A DNA stretch of 64,000 nucleotides. Origin: Haemaphysalis longicornis. Taxonomy: Eukaryota; Arthropoda; Arachnida; Ixodida; Ixodidae. How positions within the stretch are numbered: position 1 is the first letter of the stretch; each line of letters opens with the position of its first letter. Positions 46,313-55,831 of this stretch are shown here, one piece after another. Below the pieces are notes generated by a model, which saw nothing but the letters and a program-made list of their open reading frames with translations, did no database searches and had not been told where the DNA came from. The position numbers and the translations under genes are program-made. The DNA is taken from positions 102,488,244 through 102,552,243 of the forward strand of contig CM023450.1 of NCBI GenBank assembly GCA_013339765.2, given 5' to 3'.

Positions 46313-47480
46313 GTTGCACCTTGGGACGTTCACCGGACAATGTCCTAGGACAGTTCCAGAGCGATACCACAACCAAGTGCCATGCAAGAAACGCGAATTC
46401 GGCACCTACAGGCCAAACTCAAAGGGAGTGACATTCACAGTGCAAGCCTTACATCGAGTACTGTTGGCACTGCATGGATATGCCCGGAACAAACATCTTA
46501 AATGGCAGCTCTGCACTCACTATAATAACGCCACAAGTCTGGAAGGTGAATTGCACGCTATAAATAATGCACTTAGTCATCTATGCTACGATCCGACACC
46601 CGGCCCCCTGGACACGTGCGTATCCTCACAGATTCGTTGAGGCTGTACAAGAACTCCGGAAGCCTTTCTCATCCAACCCAATAGTGAACTCTATTTTGCT
46701 GCAAATGGAACTCCTTAAAGGACAGGGTGTACAAGCCGAATTGACTGGACGCCGGGCCATGAGGACACGAACACAGGAAATCGGGCTGCCCACGAGGCAG
46801 CGCAGGAGAGCATCGCTCGTTCCTCTCCACCGAACTCCTTGTTGTCCTCTTCCACGCCCCGGCTCTTCTCCTGCTCCGACTTAAGAAGGCAGACAACAGG
46901 AACAACGGATGGCCTCCCCGAAGGTTACTTGTTCAATGTCGGCACGCACCAAGAGCAGCTGAAGTGTTCATAAATAAGTTTTGTGCTGACGCTGCGTATA
47001 CTCCACATATAATTCAGAAATGGACCCGCAGACCTGAAGGACGGGAACATTGCCCTTATTGCAATACTGGGCGTCAAATCTGATTTACACCATCTAATTT
47101 GGCATGCGTATACTTCCAAAAGCATCGAACTCAGCTTCTATCGTCACACTTCCGTTTACCTTCCTGATATATCAGACAATATAGACCGCGGTGAGCTTCT
47201 TTCGGAGCTTGCTAGCTTCGCAATTAAGAGTGGTCTGGCGCGAGTCGTCTAGCAGGGCGACGCCTAACCGTCACACTGACTCAAAAACTGTGAAGTGTGA
47301 ATAAGTTTGAAATGTGAATTAAGTGTGAAATGTGAGCTGAGTGTGAACTAAGTGTGAACTGTGAAGTGCGAAGTGCGAACTAAGATCATATTCTATATAC
47401 CCCCCTTCCCATCCCAACCCCACCACCCCCTCATTGGCTATGGCCTTCCTTTCAAATAAAAGCTTCAACTAACTAACTAA
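46313..47480 (+). mobile_element. 5'-truncated LINE inserted in the 5' LTR
   Basis: It is bounded by an 11 bp target duplication ctctctttcaa (46302-46312 and 47481-47491). It ends with AATAAA (47454-47459) and an AACT-repeat tail (47467-47480), the hallmark of target-primed insertion. It retains only the RNase H and C-terminal part of ORF2 and a 3' UTR. The UTR includes imperfect gtgtgaa-unit repeats (47285-47370). It is closely related to LINE 1 at 6.9-8.6 kb. Confidence 0.93.
46440..47250 (+). pseudogene. LINE RNase H and zinc knuckle remnant (in LTR)
   Basis: ATSLEGELHAINNALSHL (46531-46584) carries the catalytic Glu and LTDS (near 46627) the next Asp. After a frame change, DWTPGHEDTNTGNRAAHEAAQ (46743-46803 region) closes RNase H with His in place of the last Asp, the same substitution as LINE 1. 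The knuckle CPYC (near 47053) leads to HLIWHA, where the last Cys is replaced by Ala. The ORF ends after AIKSGLARVV (near 47250). Frames change at least twice. Confidence 0.85.
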
Positions 47481-47491
47481 CTCTCTTTCAA

Positions 47492-47515
47492 CGCCTCCGT
47501 GGCATGCGCTCTACA
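47492..47515 (+). repeat. 5' LTR, last part
   Basis: cgcctccgtggcatgcgctctaca matches the last 24 bases of the 3' LTR (55808-55831) except for one base and ends in the canonical CA. Confidence 0.92.
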
Positions 47516-47517
47516 GT

Positions 47518-47535
47518 TGGTGACCCGGACGTGAT
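47518..47535 (+). promoter_or_regulatory. tRNA-Trp-type primer-binding site
   Basis: tggtgacccggacgtgat lies two bases after the LTR. It is complementary to the 3' end of arthropod tRNA-Trp with one mismatch (G for C at the tenth base). tRNA-Trp priming is characteristic of CsRn1-like Gypsy elements. Confidence 0.8.
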
Positions 47536-47561
47536 ATCCCTCCCAGCGAAGTTGTAGAGCC

Positions 47562-47827
47562 ATGTCCAGCAACGACCAGAACCGGCGAGCACCGCCAGCA
47601 GCCGGCAACGAGATCGCCGCCGTGGCTATCCACTTGCCGCCGTATTGGGAACACAACCCGGCCATCTGGTTCCTCCAGGCCGAGTCACAGTTCGCGCTGT
47701 CGGGCATCACCTCCCAAGAACGCAAGTTTCACTACGTCGTGAGAGCTCTACCAGCTACTGCTGCGGAAGAGGTTGCGGACATTCTTGCTTCCTTCATACG
47801 CATCCCTCCAGCAACGGCCTACGACTA
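47562..47827 (+). pseudogene. Gypsy gag, N-terminal part
   Basis: ATG at 47562 opens a frame encoding IHLPPYWEHNPAIWFLQAES, then FALSGITSQERKFHYVVRAL and PATAAEEVADIL. This order follows the capsid N-terminal region of CsRn1/Mag-like Gypsy gag. The gag sequence stops at AYD (47817-47825), where a DNA transposon begins, and resumes at 52011. The frame as it stands ends at 47861 inside the transposon's terminal repeat. Confidence 0.85.
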
Positions 47828-47902
47828 TACTCCGTTTCATACATCAATTGCAACGCTGTGAAGGCTACACAAGTAGTCCGCAAAGAAAGGAGGTGTATCG
47901 CT

Positions 47903-47999
47903 CCGCGTTGTTTTGTAGCCGAGTGGTCTAACGCGTTGCTCTGGAGAAAAGACGCGGGAATTTTTAAGTACATGGTTTCGAAACCGCGTTCCGACGCTT
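47903..47999 (+). tRNA. Type II tRNA-like pseudogene or SINE head
   Basis: gtagccgagtggtctaacgcg (A box, 47918-47938) and ggtttcgaaacc (B box, 47976-47987) are separated by a long variable-arm-like stretch, as in tRNA-Ser or tRNA-Leu. Six acceptor-stem pairs can form (gcgttg with cgacgc, including one G-U). No convincing anticodon arm was found, so a functional tRNA is unlikely. A T-rich tract follows at 48000-48012. Confidence 0.5.
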
Positions 48000-49125
48000 C
48001 TTTTTTCTTTTATCACATCTTCTGCGAGTTCAATTCTAAATCTTATTTCGTTCCCAGTAACTTAAACACTACGCGCATGCGGAAATGAACTGCACGTATG
48101 GGTTCTTGGATGCATACCGATGTTTGACCAGCAATTGCTATTTTGTCGCGATTCTATATTGTCAGCTACCTCGTTGATTCTAGCGAGAACTTTGTGTAAG
48201 AAAAACACGTTAATTCATTAATAATTTAGCACAGCTGCTCTAACCAGGGTGAATTACGAACAGGTGTTCACTTTCAGCTTTCGTTTTTGCCGTTGCCCTG
48301 ACGATCCACTTCTTTATGGGCCTCTCTTAACACACTCAGCATGTTATTGATTATACCGGGCCGCCAGCAGAGCAACGGGTTCAGTTTTTACCGAAAACAT
48401 TTTGGGAAACCCGGGCTTTGGCACTGCACTCTGGAGTAGCCCGAAGCTCTTGGTGCGAATAACTATCATTTGTTATTCATGGGAAAGGACAGAAAGCAGA
48501 TTTCTGTACCTTAGAATACTGACTTATGGCACAGAAACGCATAATATATATTTTAAATTTATTATTCGCCCCTTTCCAGTCCGAATATATGCAACATTTT
48601 TTGTGAATTCTTGTGCGTGATTTATTTATTTCTTCACTGCAATATTTCACCCCGGAAGCAAGAGTTATATTTTCGTTTTTTGATTGGAAAAAGAGCTCTT
48701 TTAAACTAGGCACTTATTCGCAAGACAAACATGGATAGGTCAATTGTTTTTACATACGGAACCTTGATATGGCCCGTTTTTTTTTGAGTCAAGGAGATTT
48801 CTACGGTATAGGTTAATGCTGTGACAAAAAACAGTACTAGCTCATGAGTTGGAGATTTGTTGCCATACATGAATGCATACAGGGGCAATACTGGGTTGTG
48901 TGTCATACACAAATATTCCCAAAAGGAGGCTGACTTTCGCGGTTTAAAAAACAAAAATTTATTTATAGAAGAGCACCTCTGGTTGATTTCCTGGTGGGTT
49001 CCGACTTCTTACTTTCCTTCCTTTCTCCCACCCCGTTTTTGCAGAGGTTATATGACTGCTCCAGCTGTATACACTTCACGACCGAACAGGACAGCACTAC
49101 AATGCAATGTCTTTCATAGCACGGG

Positions 49126-49978
49126 TCACTTGGTGACGTTAAACTCCACAAACAAAACCACACGACGAGGAAACACAGTTTGCTTTGTCGCGGTAACAAA
49201 GCCTTTTCGGGGAATCGGCGCAGCATGAAGAAGCGCGAGCAGGCTGGATAGAAAGGTGTCCACGCTCCAGCTCTGCCAGTTGACCCTCGTGAACAAAGCC
49301 GCCACTACTGACAGGAGACACATTGCTGGGAAGTTCAACGATTCCCCCCTGCCCTGCCTTCGGAATTCCTTGATCGCCCGCAGGTACCTGCGGCGCCAGA
49401 CAATGATGCCAAGATTCCGTATTCTCCTATCATAGGTGAAGCCCATGTCCTTCATTAACCTCCCAAGGGGGAAATTTGGAAGTCGTCGTCTTCGTTGACG
49501 GGCCCTTTCGCACACTGTCCAGTGTGGGGATCTCCCTCTTGGCGTACATGCTCTTCACATTCAGACGGATGGCATGGACTGTGAAGCTGTCATGCTTGAC
49601 GGTTCGCGTGCTTGATATCGTCACGTCGCGAGGTCTTCTCTTTGGAGACACCAAATTCCCACGCAGACACTCCGCCTTCAATTTCGCCACGGTACGGGGA
49701 GATACTCCGGTGTCCTCGCTCACAACACTCAGTACTTCCTGCACAGATTTCACCGGGAAACGCACCCTGGTACGGGCGCACACATTTGCAATTACTTGCT
49801 TGGCGTTCTTTGACAACTTTGATGCGCAAAATACGTACAGGAGGCGTGGTCGAAGCCCGAGAGCCGGACGCCATTTTTTCAACGCTGCCTCAAAGAGTAA
49901 ACAAAAAACGGCGTTCAAGGTTGCGCGGAGAGCGAAAACCTGATACAAAAGCGACAAACATAAAATACAAACTCGCAT
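49126..49978 (-). pseudogene. Tc1/mariner-like transposase, N-terminal part
   Basis: The reverse-strand frame contains SKNAKQVIANVCA, SVQEVLSVVSEDTGVSPRTV and AKLKAECLRGNL. It then has SSTRTVKHDSFTVHAIRLNV and, after a slip near 49440, YDRRIRNLGIIVWRRRYLRA and IKEFRRQGR. The first part predicts a homeodomain-like helix-turn-helix that would bind the terminal repeats. In related arthropod transposases the arginine-rich segment is followed at once by the first catalytic Asp (LDETW). Here the DDE core is absent and unrelated residues follow. A frame change at the start (49850-49874) suggests the original Met may be in the MASGSRAS frame. It is a broken transposase. Confidence 0.75.
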
Positions 49979-50173
49979 ATTTCGATCGTTTGTCCGGCAA
50001 CACGGGCGTTTTTTGTCAAGCTGATGATAAATATTTATGCTTTAAGGTTGCCGGCGAAGCATTTATTGTATCGGCGCACCGCAAGCAACCCACTACTTTT
50101 GGTCGCGGAAGCACACAGCGCAAACAGGAGCGCTAGCTTTGGCAGCGTTGCACCTGATGTATGAAACGGAGTA

Positions 50174-52011
50174 TTGGCGGTGAGCGCGACCACGGGCGGC
50201 GCTGCGGAGCGCGCCTCCGTGACGTCGGCTTAGGGATTCTCGCATTTGTCGTCTGCTTCACTAGGGCTCGCTCTCTATGCTGTTTCTTTGCGCGCGGTTG
50301 AGATTTTGTGCTTGTCCGCAGCAGATCTCGCGAATGTGCAACTTTTTTTTCGTAACAAAAGATTTAAAACAGCGTAAACTAGCTCAAAGGGGTGATTTTA
50401 AGTATAGTTTTTGATACCGCTCCGGAAAAAAAACATTGCCGGCGTCGCCCATGCATTGCTGCGAAGCTGGTCCTGTGCGGAGCGCGAAGAGTCGGAGCTA
50501 GGCGTCAGCCTCTGTGTTCAGCAGTCTTTCGAACAAAGGTAACAGCCGCAGGCTGACAACCGACGACGGCGAAAATGGAAGACCAAAACAAATTCCAGGC
50601 CTTCGAGGCTGTCGGCTTTGGCAGAAGGCATTACGATTCCAGCTAATCGTATGTAAGGTAAAACAGATTTGGCAATCTTGCCTAACACTCGAAACTATTG
50701 TATCAAGTCATTACGTTGTCACGGCATGAAAGTGTGCCGACATGCACTATGGGGCGCAAATAATGTAGGTTGATTTCCAAATAACCTGCTGTGTGTATAG
50801 GCGCGTGCTGGTTTTAACCAGGCTTCTAACCAGTATGCAAGCTTATTGAGCAAAACGAGTAACCTGTAAGGCAAACATACGTAAGGCTATGTTTGTTCAG
50901 GTTTGGAGGATATTTCGGTACATTTACCACAGCCATATCATCCCAATATTCAGATAGGCGTTATATTAAAACTGCACTCAAGAGGGGGAGGACCAGGAGG
51001 AGGAGAAAACGTTAATAGTAAAATCGAGCTGGTTAGGGGGCAGGCTCCTCAGTCCAAGACGAGAGAGTAAGATTCATTCTTCAATTCACCGAACGTCATC
51101 CCGAGTAGGCCAGGATTTGTTCTTTGCGACTAAAGGGTTGGAAAACAATAAAGAGCTGTTTTGGACATATTCATTGGTTTCGAATTGTGTTATACTGAAA
51201 ATTGGCATGTATACTATTTATTGCGTTAGTTAGCAAGTATATCAAGTTTTCAACACCGTAATCAGGGCATAATTTTCGGGTTGAGATTGAGTTCGTTACG
51301 ATATCGATGGTTCGATAAAAATTAGGTGCACAAAAGCCGCCTTCGAGTACTGTGGAAAACGTTATCTGCGCCGTAGCACAGATCTTATTGCATTGAATAT
51401 TCACACGAACTTTGTGAGCCTCACAAACATCCCCAAACCTCCTAGGACGTTTAGGACGGTGCAGAAGAAAAATGAATGCGTTGGGCACAGAAGAAAAAAA
51501 ATGTTTCATCTAACAACAACGAAAGAGGAAAACACCCGTTTTATTTTCCTGCTGTGCGACCCGCTGCTTGATGCGTAGCATTAGGACTGTGAGTCTTCAT
51601 AAGAGCATCTCAGAAATAGTTAAGGAAGCATACGCATTTTGAATACTTATCGAGGAGCTCTGAGCGCCTGAAAACTCGCAAATACGCTAGATAGGACGAG
51701 GGCGAGTTGCACACGATTGTCTGAGCGATGCTCTCTGAAAGTCGCTCTCTCTCTCTCCTCGTGTGTTGTAAAATTGTGCGGGACAAAGCTTGAAATTATT
51801 CAGAGCCGTCAGGAATCTGATTGAAAACACGCTTTTTAAAGCACCAAAGCATCAAAGCGGGCGATTTCTAGCAGAGGCACTGCTGCCAGTCAGAACCGGA
51901 CGACCGCGGCGCGGGTGTAGCAGCGGGGCGAGTGTAGCAGACGACAGCGGAGCGGGGTCCCTAAGCTGACGTCAGATCCAGGGGGCGCCACTACAAACAT
52001 CTCACCGCCAA
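50174..52011. mobile_element. DNA transposon 2 (long TIRs) abutting transposon 1
   Basis: TTGGCGGTGAG (50174-50184) is exactly inverted at 52001-52011. The outer base pair A/T extends this to 12 bp. Similarity then resumes inside: TGACGTC(g/a)GCTTAGGGA (50220-50236 against the complement of 51958-51974) and TGTCGTCTGCT(t/a)CACT (50247-50262 against the complement of 51930-51945). So diverged terminal repeats of about 90-100 bp can be traced. The right end lies exactly where gag resumes. The interior (about 1.6 kb) has only short frames and no transposase, so it is non-autonomous. Confidence 0.75.
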
Positions 52012-52584
52012 TGCTTCAAACAACCGCGCTCCTCGAACGTACCGCAGCATCTGAGCGCACGTGCCTACAGCAGCTACTTACAACCAAAGAGCTTGGCGAC
52101 CGCAGACCGAGCCAAATCACTGCGGCACAAATGGTCCTCCGCAACAGCGTCATCCATGGATCTCCCCTTCGCTCGCGTCCCTGGCCGACACGGTAATGGA
52201 AGTAGCACAGCACGCTTCACCTATTGCTGCTGTGACCGCGACGATAGCATCACCCGCCCCTCGCACGACGCCAGCTCCCTGCCGACGAAGGTGCGTCTGC
52301 GTGGCCTGCCAGTGTCGATCACCTGTGCGAAACGACTGGAGCAACTTGTCGCGGCGACGAGGCGAAACAGCTCAACACATTCTCCCCGCCCGTCACGCCG
52401 ACGCGACCGCTCGTCTTCCCGACGCCGTGATGCCGCTCGTGGACGCAGCCCTACATCAGTCCCCGGTGTATGCTTCTACCCACCGCCGTTTCGGCGCAGA
52501 CGCTCGCCACTACCTCTTACCATGCTCTTGGACGGAAAAGGCCCGGCAGACGCTAGCGGCGACGAGCGGTTCTGGCCCCATTGA
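52011..52584 (+). pseudogene. Gypsy gag, C-terminal part
   Basis: ALLERTAASERTCLQQLLTT and KELGDRRPSQ (about 52028-52118) continue the capsid domain. After a frame change, ASLADTVMEVAQ (about 52177) precedes a proline/alanine-rich linker. Near 52470-52536 a Cys, HRRFGADARH and LLPCSW are found in two adjacent frames one base apart. They resemble the unusual CHCC-type knuckle of CsRn1-like gag, with one ligand Cys replaced by Tyr. Several slips disrupt the frame. Confidence 0.8.
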
Positions 52585-52587
52585 AGA

Positions 52588-52985
52588 ATGTCGCCTGTGT
52601 TTCACATCGTCTATCGCACCACCGGACAAAAGTTTCTCGTCGACACGGGAGCGCAAGTCAGCGTCCTTGCCAGCTTCACGCCACGACCGCACCTCCCACG
52701 CAGTCTTCTACCTCCAGGCAGTGAACGGCACGCACATTCCCGTTTTTCGCGCCGCGATCCCTGACTTTGAACCTGGGTCTTCGCAGAACTTTTTCGGTGG
52801 ATTTTCGCGGTCGCGGACGTTCGCTCTGCCATCCTTGGTGCGGACTTTCTTACCAAACATGGCCTCCTAGTCGACGTCAAGCGACGGCGACTTCTCGACG
52901 CCACAACCCTCCTCTCATGTCAAGGCGTCGTAGCGACAGCAGCTGCTGACGTAGCGCCTTTCTGCGCTACAGTTGCTGAAGAACC
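52588..52985 (+). pseudogene. Gypsy protease domain remnant
   Basis: LVDTGAQVSVL has the aspartic protease active-site triad DTG at 52641-52649 and is preceded by FHIVYRTTGQKF. Later protease segments fall in other frames: YLQAVNGTHIPVF (from about 52712), FRGRGRS and GADFLTKHGLLVDV (near 52842-52880). The domain normally cuts the gag-pol polyprotein. At least three frame changes prevent translation as one chain. Confidence 0.85.
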
Positions 52986-52988
52986 GTT

Positions 52989-53870
52989 TTGCCGCCCTGC
53001 CTAAAGGAGTTCCCCACCGTCACGTCCACCACCCGACTGGACTCAGCCTGTGCCTTACGACGTCCCGTCATCATATCACCACTACCGGACCACCCGTTTT
53101 CTTTCGTCCGCGACCGTCTCGCTCCCGACAGACTCAAGATCGCCCGTGCAGAGTTCGAGCACATGCTGGAACTTGGCATCGTCCGACCTTCTTCCAGCCG
53201 CTACGCATCACCCTTGCACATGGTGCCCAAGAAGAACGGTGACTGGCGACCTTGTGGCGACTACCGATTCTTGAACCTCTCCACCATCCCAGATCGGTAC
53301 CCCCTTCCCAACATACAAGATTTCACCGCCAGTCTGCACGGTGCCACCATATTTCAAAAATCGACCTTGTACGGGCGTACCACCAGATCCCCGTCGCTGA
53401 GGATGGACATATACAAGACGGCCATCACAACACCTTTCGGCCTTTTCGAGTTCCTCCGAATGCCGTTCGGCCTCAGGAACGCTGCCCAAACGTTTCCAGC
53501 GTTTTCATCGATACAGTGACGCGCGGACTGCCCTTCGTCTATGCTTACGTGGGCGATCTGCTGGTAGCAAGTACGTCCCTAGAGGAGCATCTTCACCATC
53601 TCCGCATTCTCCTCGAACGCTTAGCTGCCCATGGCGTTGTCATCAACGCAGCGAAGAGCGAGTTCGGTGTTCCCGCCCTCGACTTTCTGGGACATCGACT
53701 GGATGCGACAGGCATTCAGCCCCTCTCCAACAAGGTCCAGGCCATTCTTGACTTCCCAACTCCAACGTCGGTCACCAAGCTTCGCCAGTTCCTGGGTCTG
53801 GTAAACTTCTACCGTCGCTTATCAGGAACTGCGCCACTCTGCTTGAGCCTCTCGACCGCCTCCTTTCCGG
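52989..53870 (+). pseudogene. Gypsy reverse transcriptase, broken, YVGD box
   Basis: ARAEFEHMLELGIVRPSSS and NGDWRPCGDYRFLN (about 53230-53270) are RT fingers. KIDLVRAYHQIPVAED, holding the first catalytic Asp, lies in a second frame (53355-53404). KTAITTPFGLFEFLRMPFGL is back in the first frame (53416-53475). The active-site box reads YVGD (53546-53557), where CsRn1-like elements have YVDD, so one metal-binding Asp is Gly. NAAKSEFG, FLGHRLDATGI and LRQFLGLVNFYRR complete palm and thumb (to about 53820). Confidence 0.92.
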
Positions 53871-53889
53871 GAAGCGCTCCACCACTGAA

Positions 53890-55170
53890 TTGGACTGCAC
53901 CGCAAGTGCTGAGGCAGCCTTTCATGCCATCAAACGTGCGCTGGCAAACGCCGCTCTCCTCGCTCACCCAAATCCAGGCCGTCCACTCGCGCTGATGACG
54001 GATGCCTCGAGTTCTGCTGTGGGAGCTGTCCTCCAACAGCACTTAAATGGCTCGTGGCAGCCCTTGGCCTTCTTCTCAAAACGTCTAACCCCACCGCAGA
54101 CCCGGTACAGTGTCTTCGGGCGAGAACTTTTGGCAATGTATATGGCTGTGCGTCACTTCCGACATCTTCTTGAGGGTCGTCAGTTCACCATCTTCACTGA
54201 CGACAAACCCTTGACGTACGCCATCAGCCGGCCCGACACCCATTACACGCCACGAGAAGTGCGGCAGCTTACCTACCTGTCCGAGTACACGACGGATATC
54301 AAGCATGTCAGTGGCGTAGACAACACAGCTGCGGATGTTCTAAGCCGCGTGGACGCCATTGCCTCCACTGCGCCGCTTTTAATTGCACCCGACCTCCACC
54401 GGCTGGCTGCTGACCAAGCAGACAAGGAGCTGCTGCGTCTTCGCACATCCCCAACTGCGCTCAAGCTCGAAGACGTGACACTCGACGGACAGCAGCTCGT
54501 TTGCGACTTGTCGACCGGAAAGCCACGACCATTCGTACCCAGAACCTACCGTCGCGAGCTCTTCGACGCCCTGCACAACATGGCCCATCCTGGGACTCGT
54601 GCCACGCAGAAACTCATCGCGGCTCGTTTTGTCTGGCCTCGAATGAACGCTGATGTTCGCGACTGGGTTCGCGCGTGTGCACCATGCCAACGCGCAAAGG
54701 TTCACCGGTATCCAGTTCCGCCGGCAAAGACGTTCCTACAACCTGATGAGCGCTTCGTCGTTGTGCACATCGACCTCGTCGGTCCCTTGCCCCCTTGCCA
54801 AGGCTACGGCTGCCTACTGACTTGTGTGGACCGATTCACACGCTGGCCTGAAGCCACACCGCTACCCGACATCTCCGCGCCCACAGTAGCGTCAGCATTC
54901 GTGTCGACGTGGGTAGCGCGCTCGGATGCCCATCAGCCATCGTCACCGACCGCAGACGGCAGTTCGAGTCGGCTTTGTTCGCCGAGCTCCTTCAGCTCCT
55001 CGGCACGACTCGTTTGCGCACAGCAGCGTACCGGCCACAAACAAATGGACTCATCGAGCGCTTTCACCGCCAACTTAAGGCTGCGCTCACTGCACACGAC
55101 TGCCCAACACAGTGGGTCCAGCGCTTGCCCCTCACACTTCTGGGCATACGCACCGCCTCTTCAAAACTGA
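53890..55170 (+). pseudogene. Gypsy RNase H and integrase N-terminal half (426-codon frame)
   Basis: This is the longest open frame in the window. RNase H: LMTDASSSAVGAVLQQ with Asp at residue 38, GREL with Glu 79, FTDDKPL with Asp 104 and VDNTAADVLSR with Asp 149, all acidic positions present. Integrase: the zinc-binding His229, His233, Cys263 and Cys266 (HNMAH and CAPC), then VHIDLVGPLPP with the first catalytic Asp at residue 295. The correct reading leaves this frame near 54910 (after STWVARS). The residues to 55170 are out of frame. Activity of the full integrase would need the frame below. Confidence 0.93.
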
Positions 55171-55650
55171 CCTGACGTGTTCTTCGGCTGAACTCGTTTT
55201 TGGAACCCAGCTTCGACTACCAGCCGACCTGTTCGAGGTACCCGTCCTCAAGCATCTTCCGCCGCGGACTACGTGAAATCGCTGAGATTGATCCTCGCTG
55301 ACCTCCGACCGCAGCCTACACGGGAACGAAAACCCAGAGGACCTTATGTGCTTCCGGACCTTGAACAGGCAACACATGTGTTTGTGCGGTACGGACCCGT
55401 GCGCCGCCCTTTGCAACCACACTACGTTGGCCCTTCCCCAGTAGTAGAACGACACTCGTCAACATATGTCATCGACATCAATGGCTCTCACGACAACATA
55501 GCCCTAGAGCGCCTGAAGCCGGCATACGTCACTGCCGCCGACATCAACCCTACGAGTCTTCCCACTGTGGCTGCACACCACCGTGACCATCAGTACGTTG
55601 GGTTCATCAGAGCGTCGAACCAGCTCCTCTCTTGGGGGAGAGCCCTGTAG
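54909..55650 (+). pseudogene. Gypsy integrase C-terminal part
   Basis: In the shifted frame (54909-55175) the second catalytic Asp is in IVTDRRRQFES and the Glu in NGLIERFHRQLKAAL. Thirty-five residues separate them, the canonical D-x35-E spacing. The frame then shifts again. The final frame (55273-55650) encodes HVFVRYGPVRRPLQPHYVGP, then SPVVERHSSTYVIDINGSHD, corresponding to the GPY/F module of Gypsy integrases but with Ser for the aromatic residue. The stop is at the LTR border. Confidence 0.88.
55631..55645 (+). promoter_or_regulatory. Polypurine tract
   Basis: cttgggggagagccc directly precedes the 3' LTR. A purine-rich run here primes plus-strand DNA synthesis in LTR elements. It overlaps the end of the integrase frame. 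Confidence 0.7.
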
Positions 55651-55831
55651 TGGCAAGCCACAGGCCAGCGGCAGCAGCGTGACGCAGGCCCACGAGCGCG
55701 CTCACTCGCCGGAGGGCTGTGCGCCCCCTGGCATCAGTAGATAGAGCACCCACGGCGTTCGGAATAAACCGGCCTTGCTACGTGGTCTGGTCGTCTCTCT
55801 CTTTCAACGCCTCCGTGGCGTGCGCTCTACA
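55646..55831 (+). repeat. 3' LTR (186 bp)
   Basis: Starts TGTAGTGG and ends CTCTACA. AATAAA lies at 55763-55768. It differs from the rejoined 5' LTR at a few substitutions and 1-base indels only. Confidence 0.95.

Larger units (their letters stand above)
47828..50173 (-). mobile_element. DNA transposon 1 (Tc1/mariner-like) inserted in gag
   Basis: Terminal inverted repeats of about 32 bp: the left end CTCCGTTTCATACATCAATT (47830-47849) continues to aacgctg at 47857. It is the inverse of 50143-50171, which ends with gatgtatgaaacggag. The repeats are flanked by TA on both sides (47828-47829, 50172-50173), as in Tc1/mariner. The reverse strand carries a transposase-like ORF. The left half contains a type-II tRNA-like sequence (47903-47999) and AT-rich filler. 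Length is about 2.34 kb. Confidence 0.85.
46150..55831 (+). mobile_element. Gypsy-superfamily LTR retrotransposon (CsRn1-like), nested insertions
   Basis: The order is a split 5' LTR, a tRNA-Trp-type primer site, gag, protease, RT, RNase H, integrase, polypurine tract and 3' LTR. LTRs begin TGTAGTGG and end CTCTACA and are about 186 bp, short for Gypsy but usual for CsRn1-like elements. The two LTRs differ at only a handful of positions, so the insertion is fairly young. Without the LINE (46313-47480 plus target duplication) and the two DNA transposons in gag (47828-52011) the element would be about 4.3 kb. Flanking bases (GAAGG before, AAGTG after) do not form a clean target duplication. Coding frames are broken at many points. 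Confidence 0.92.
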
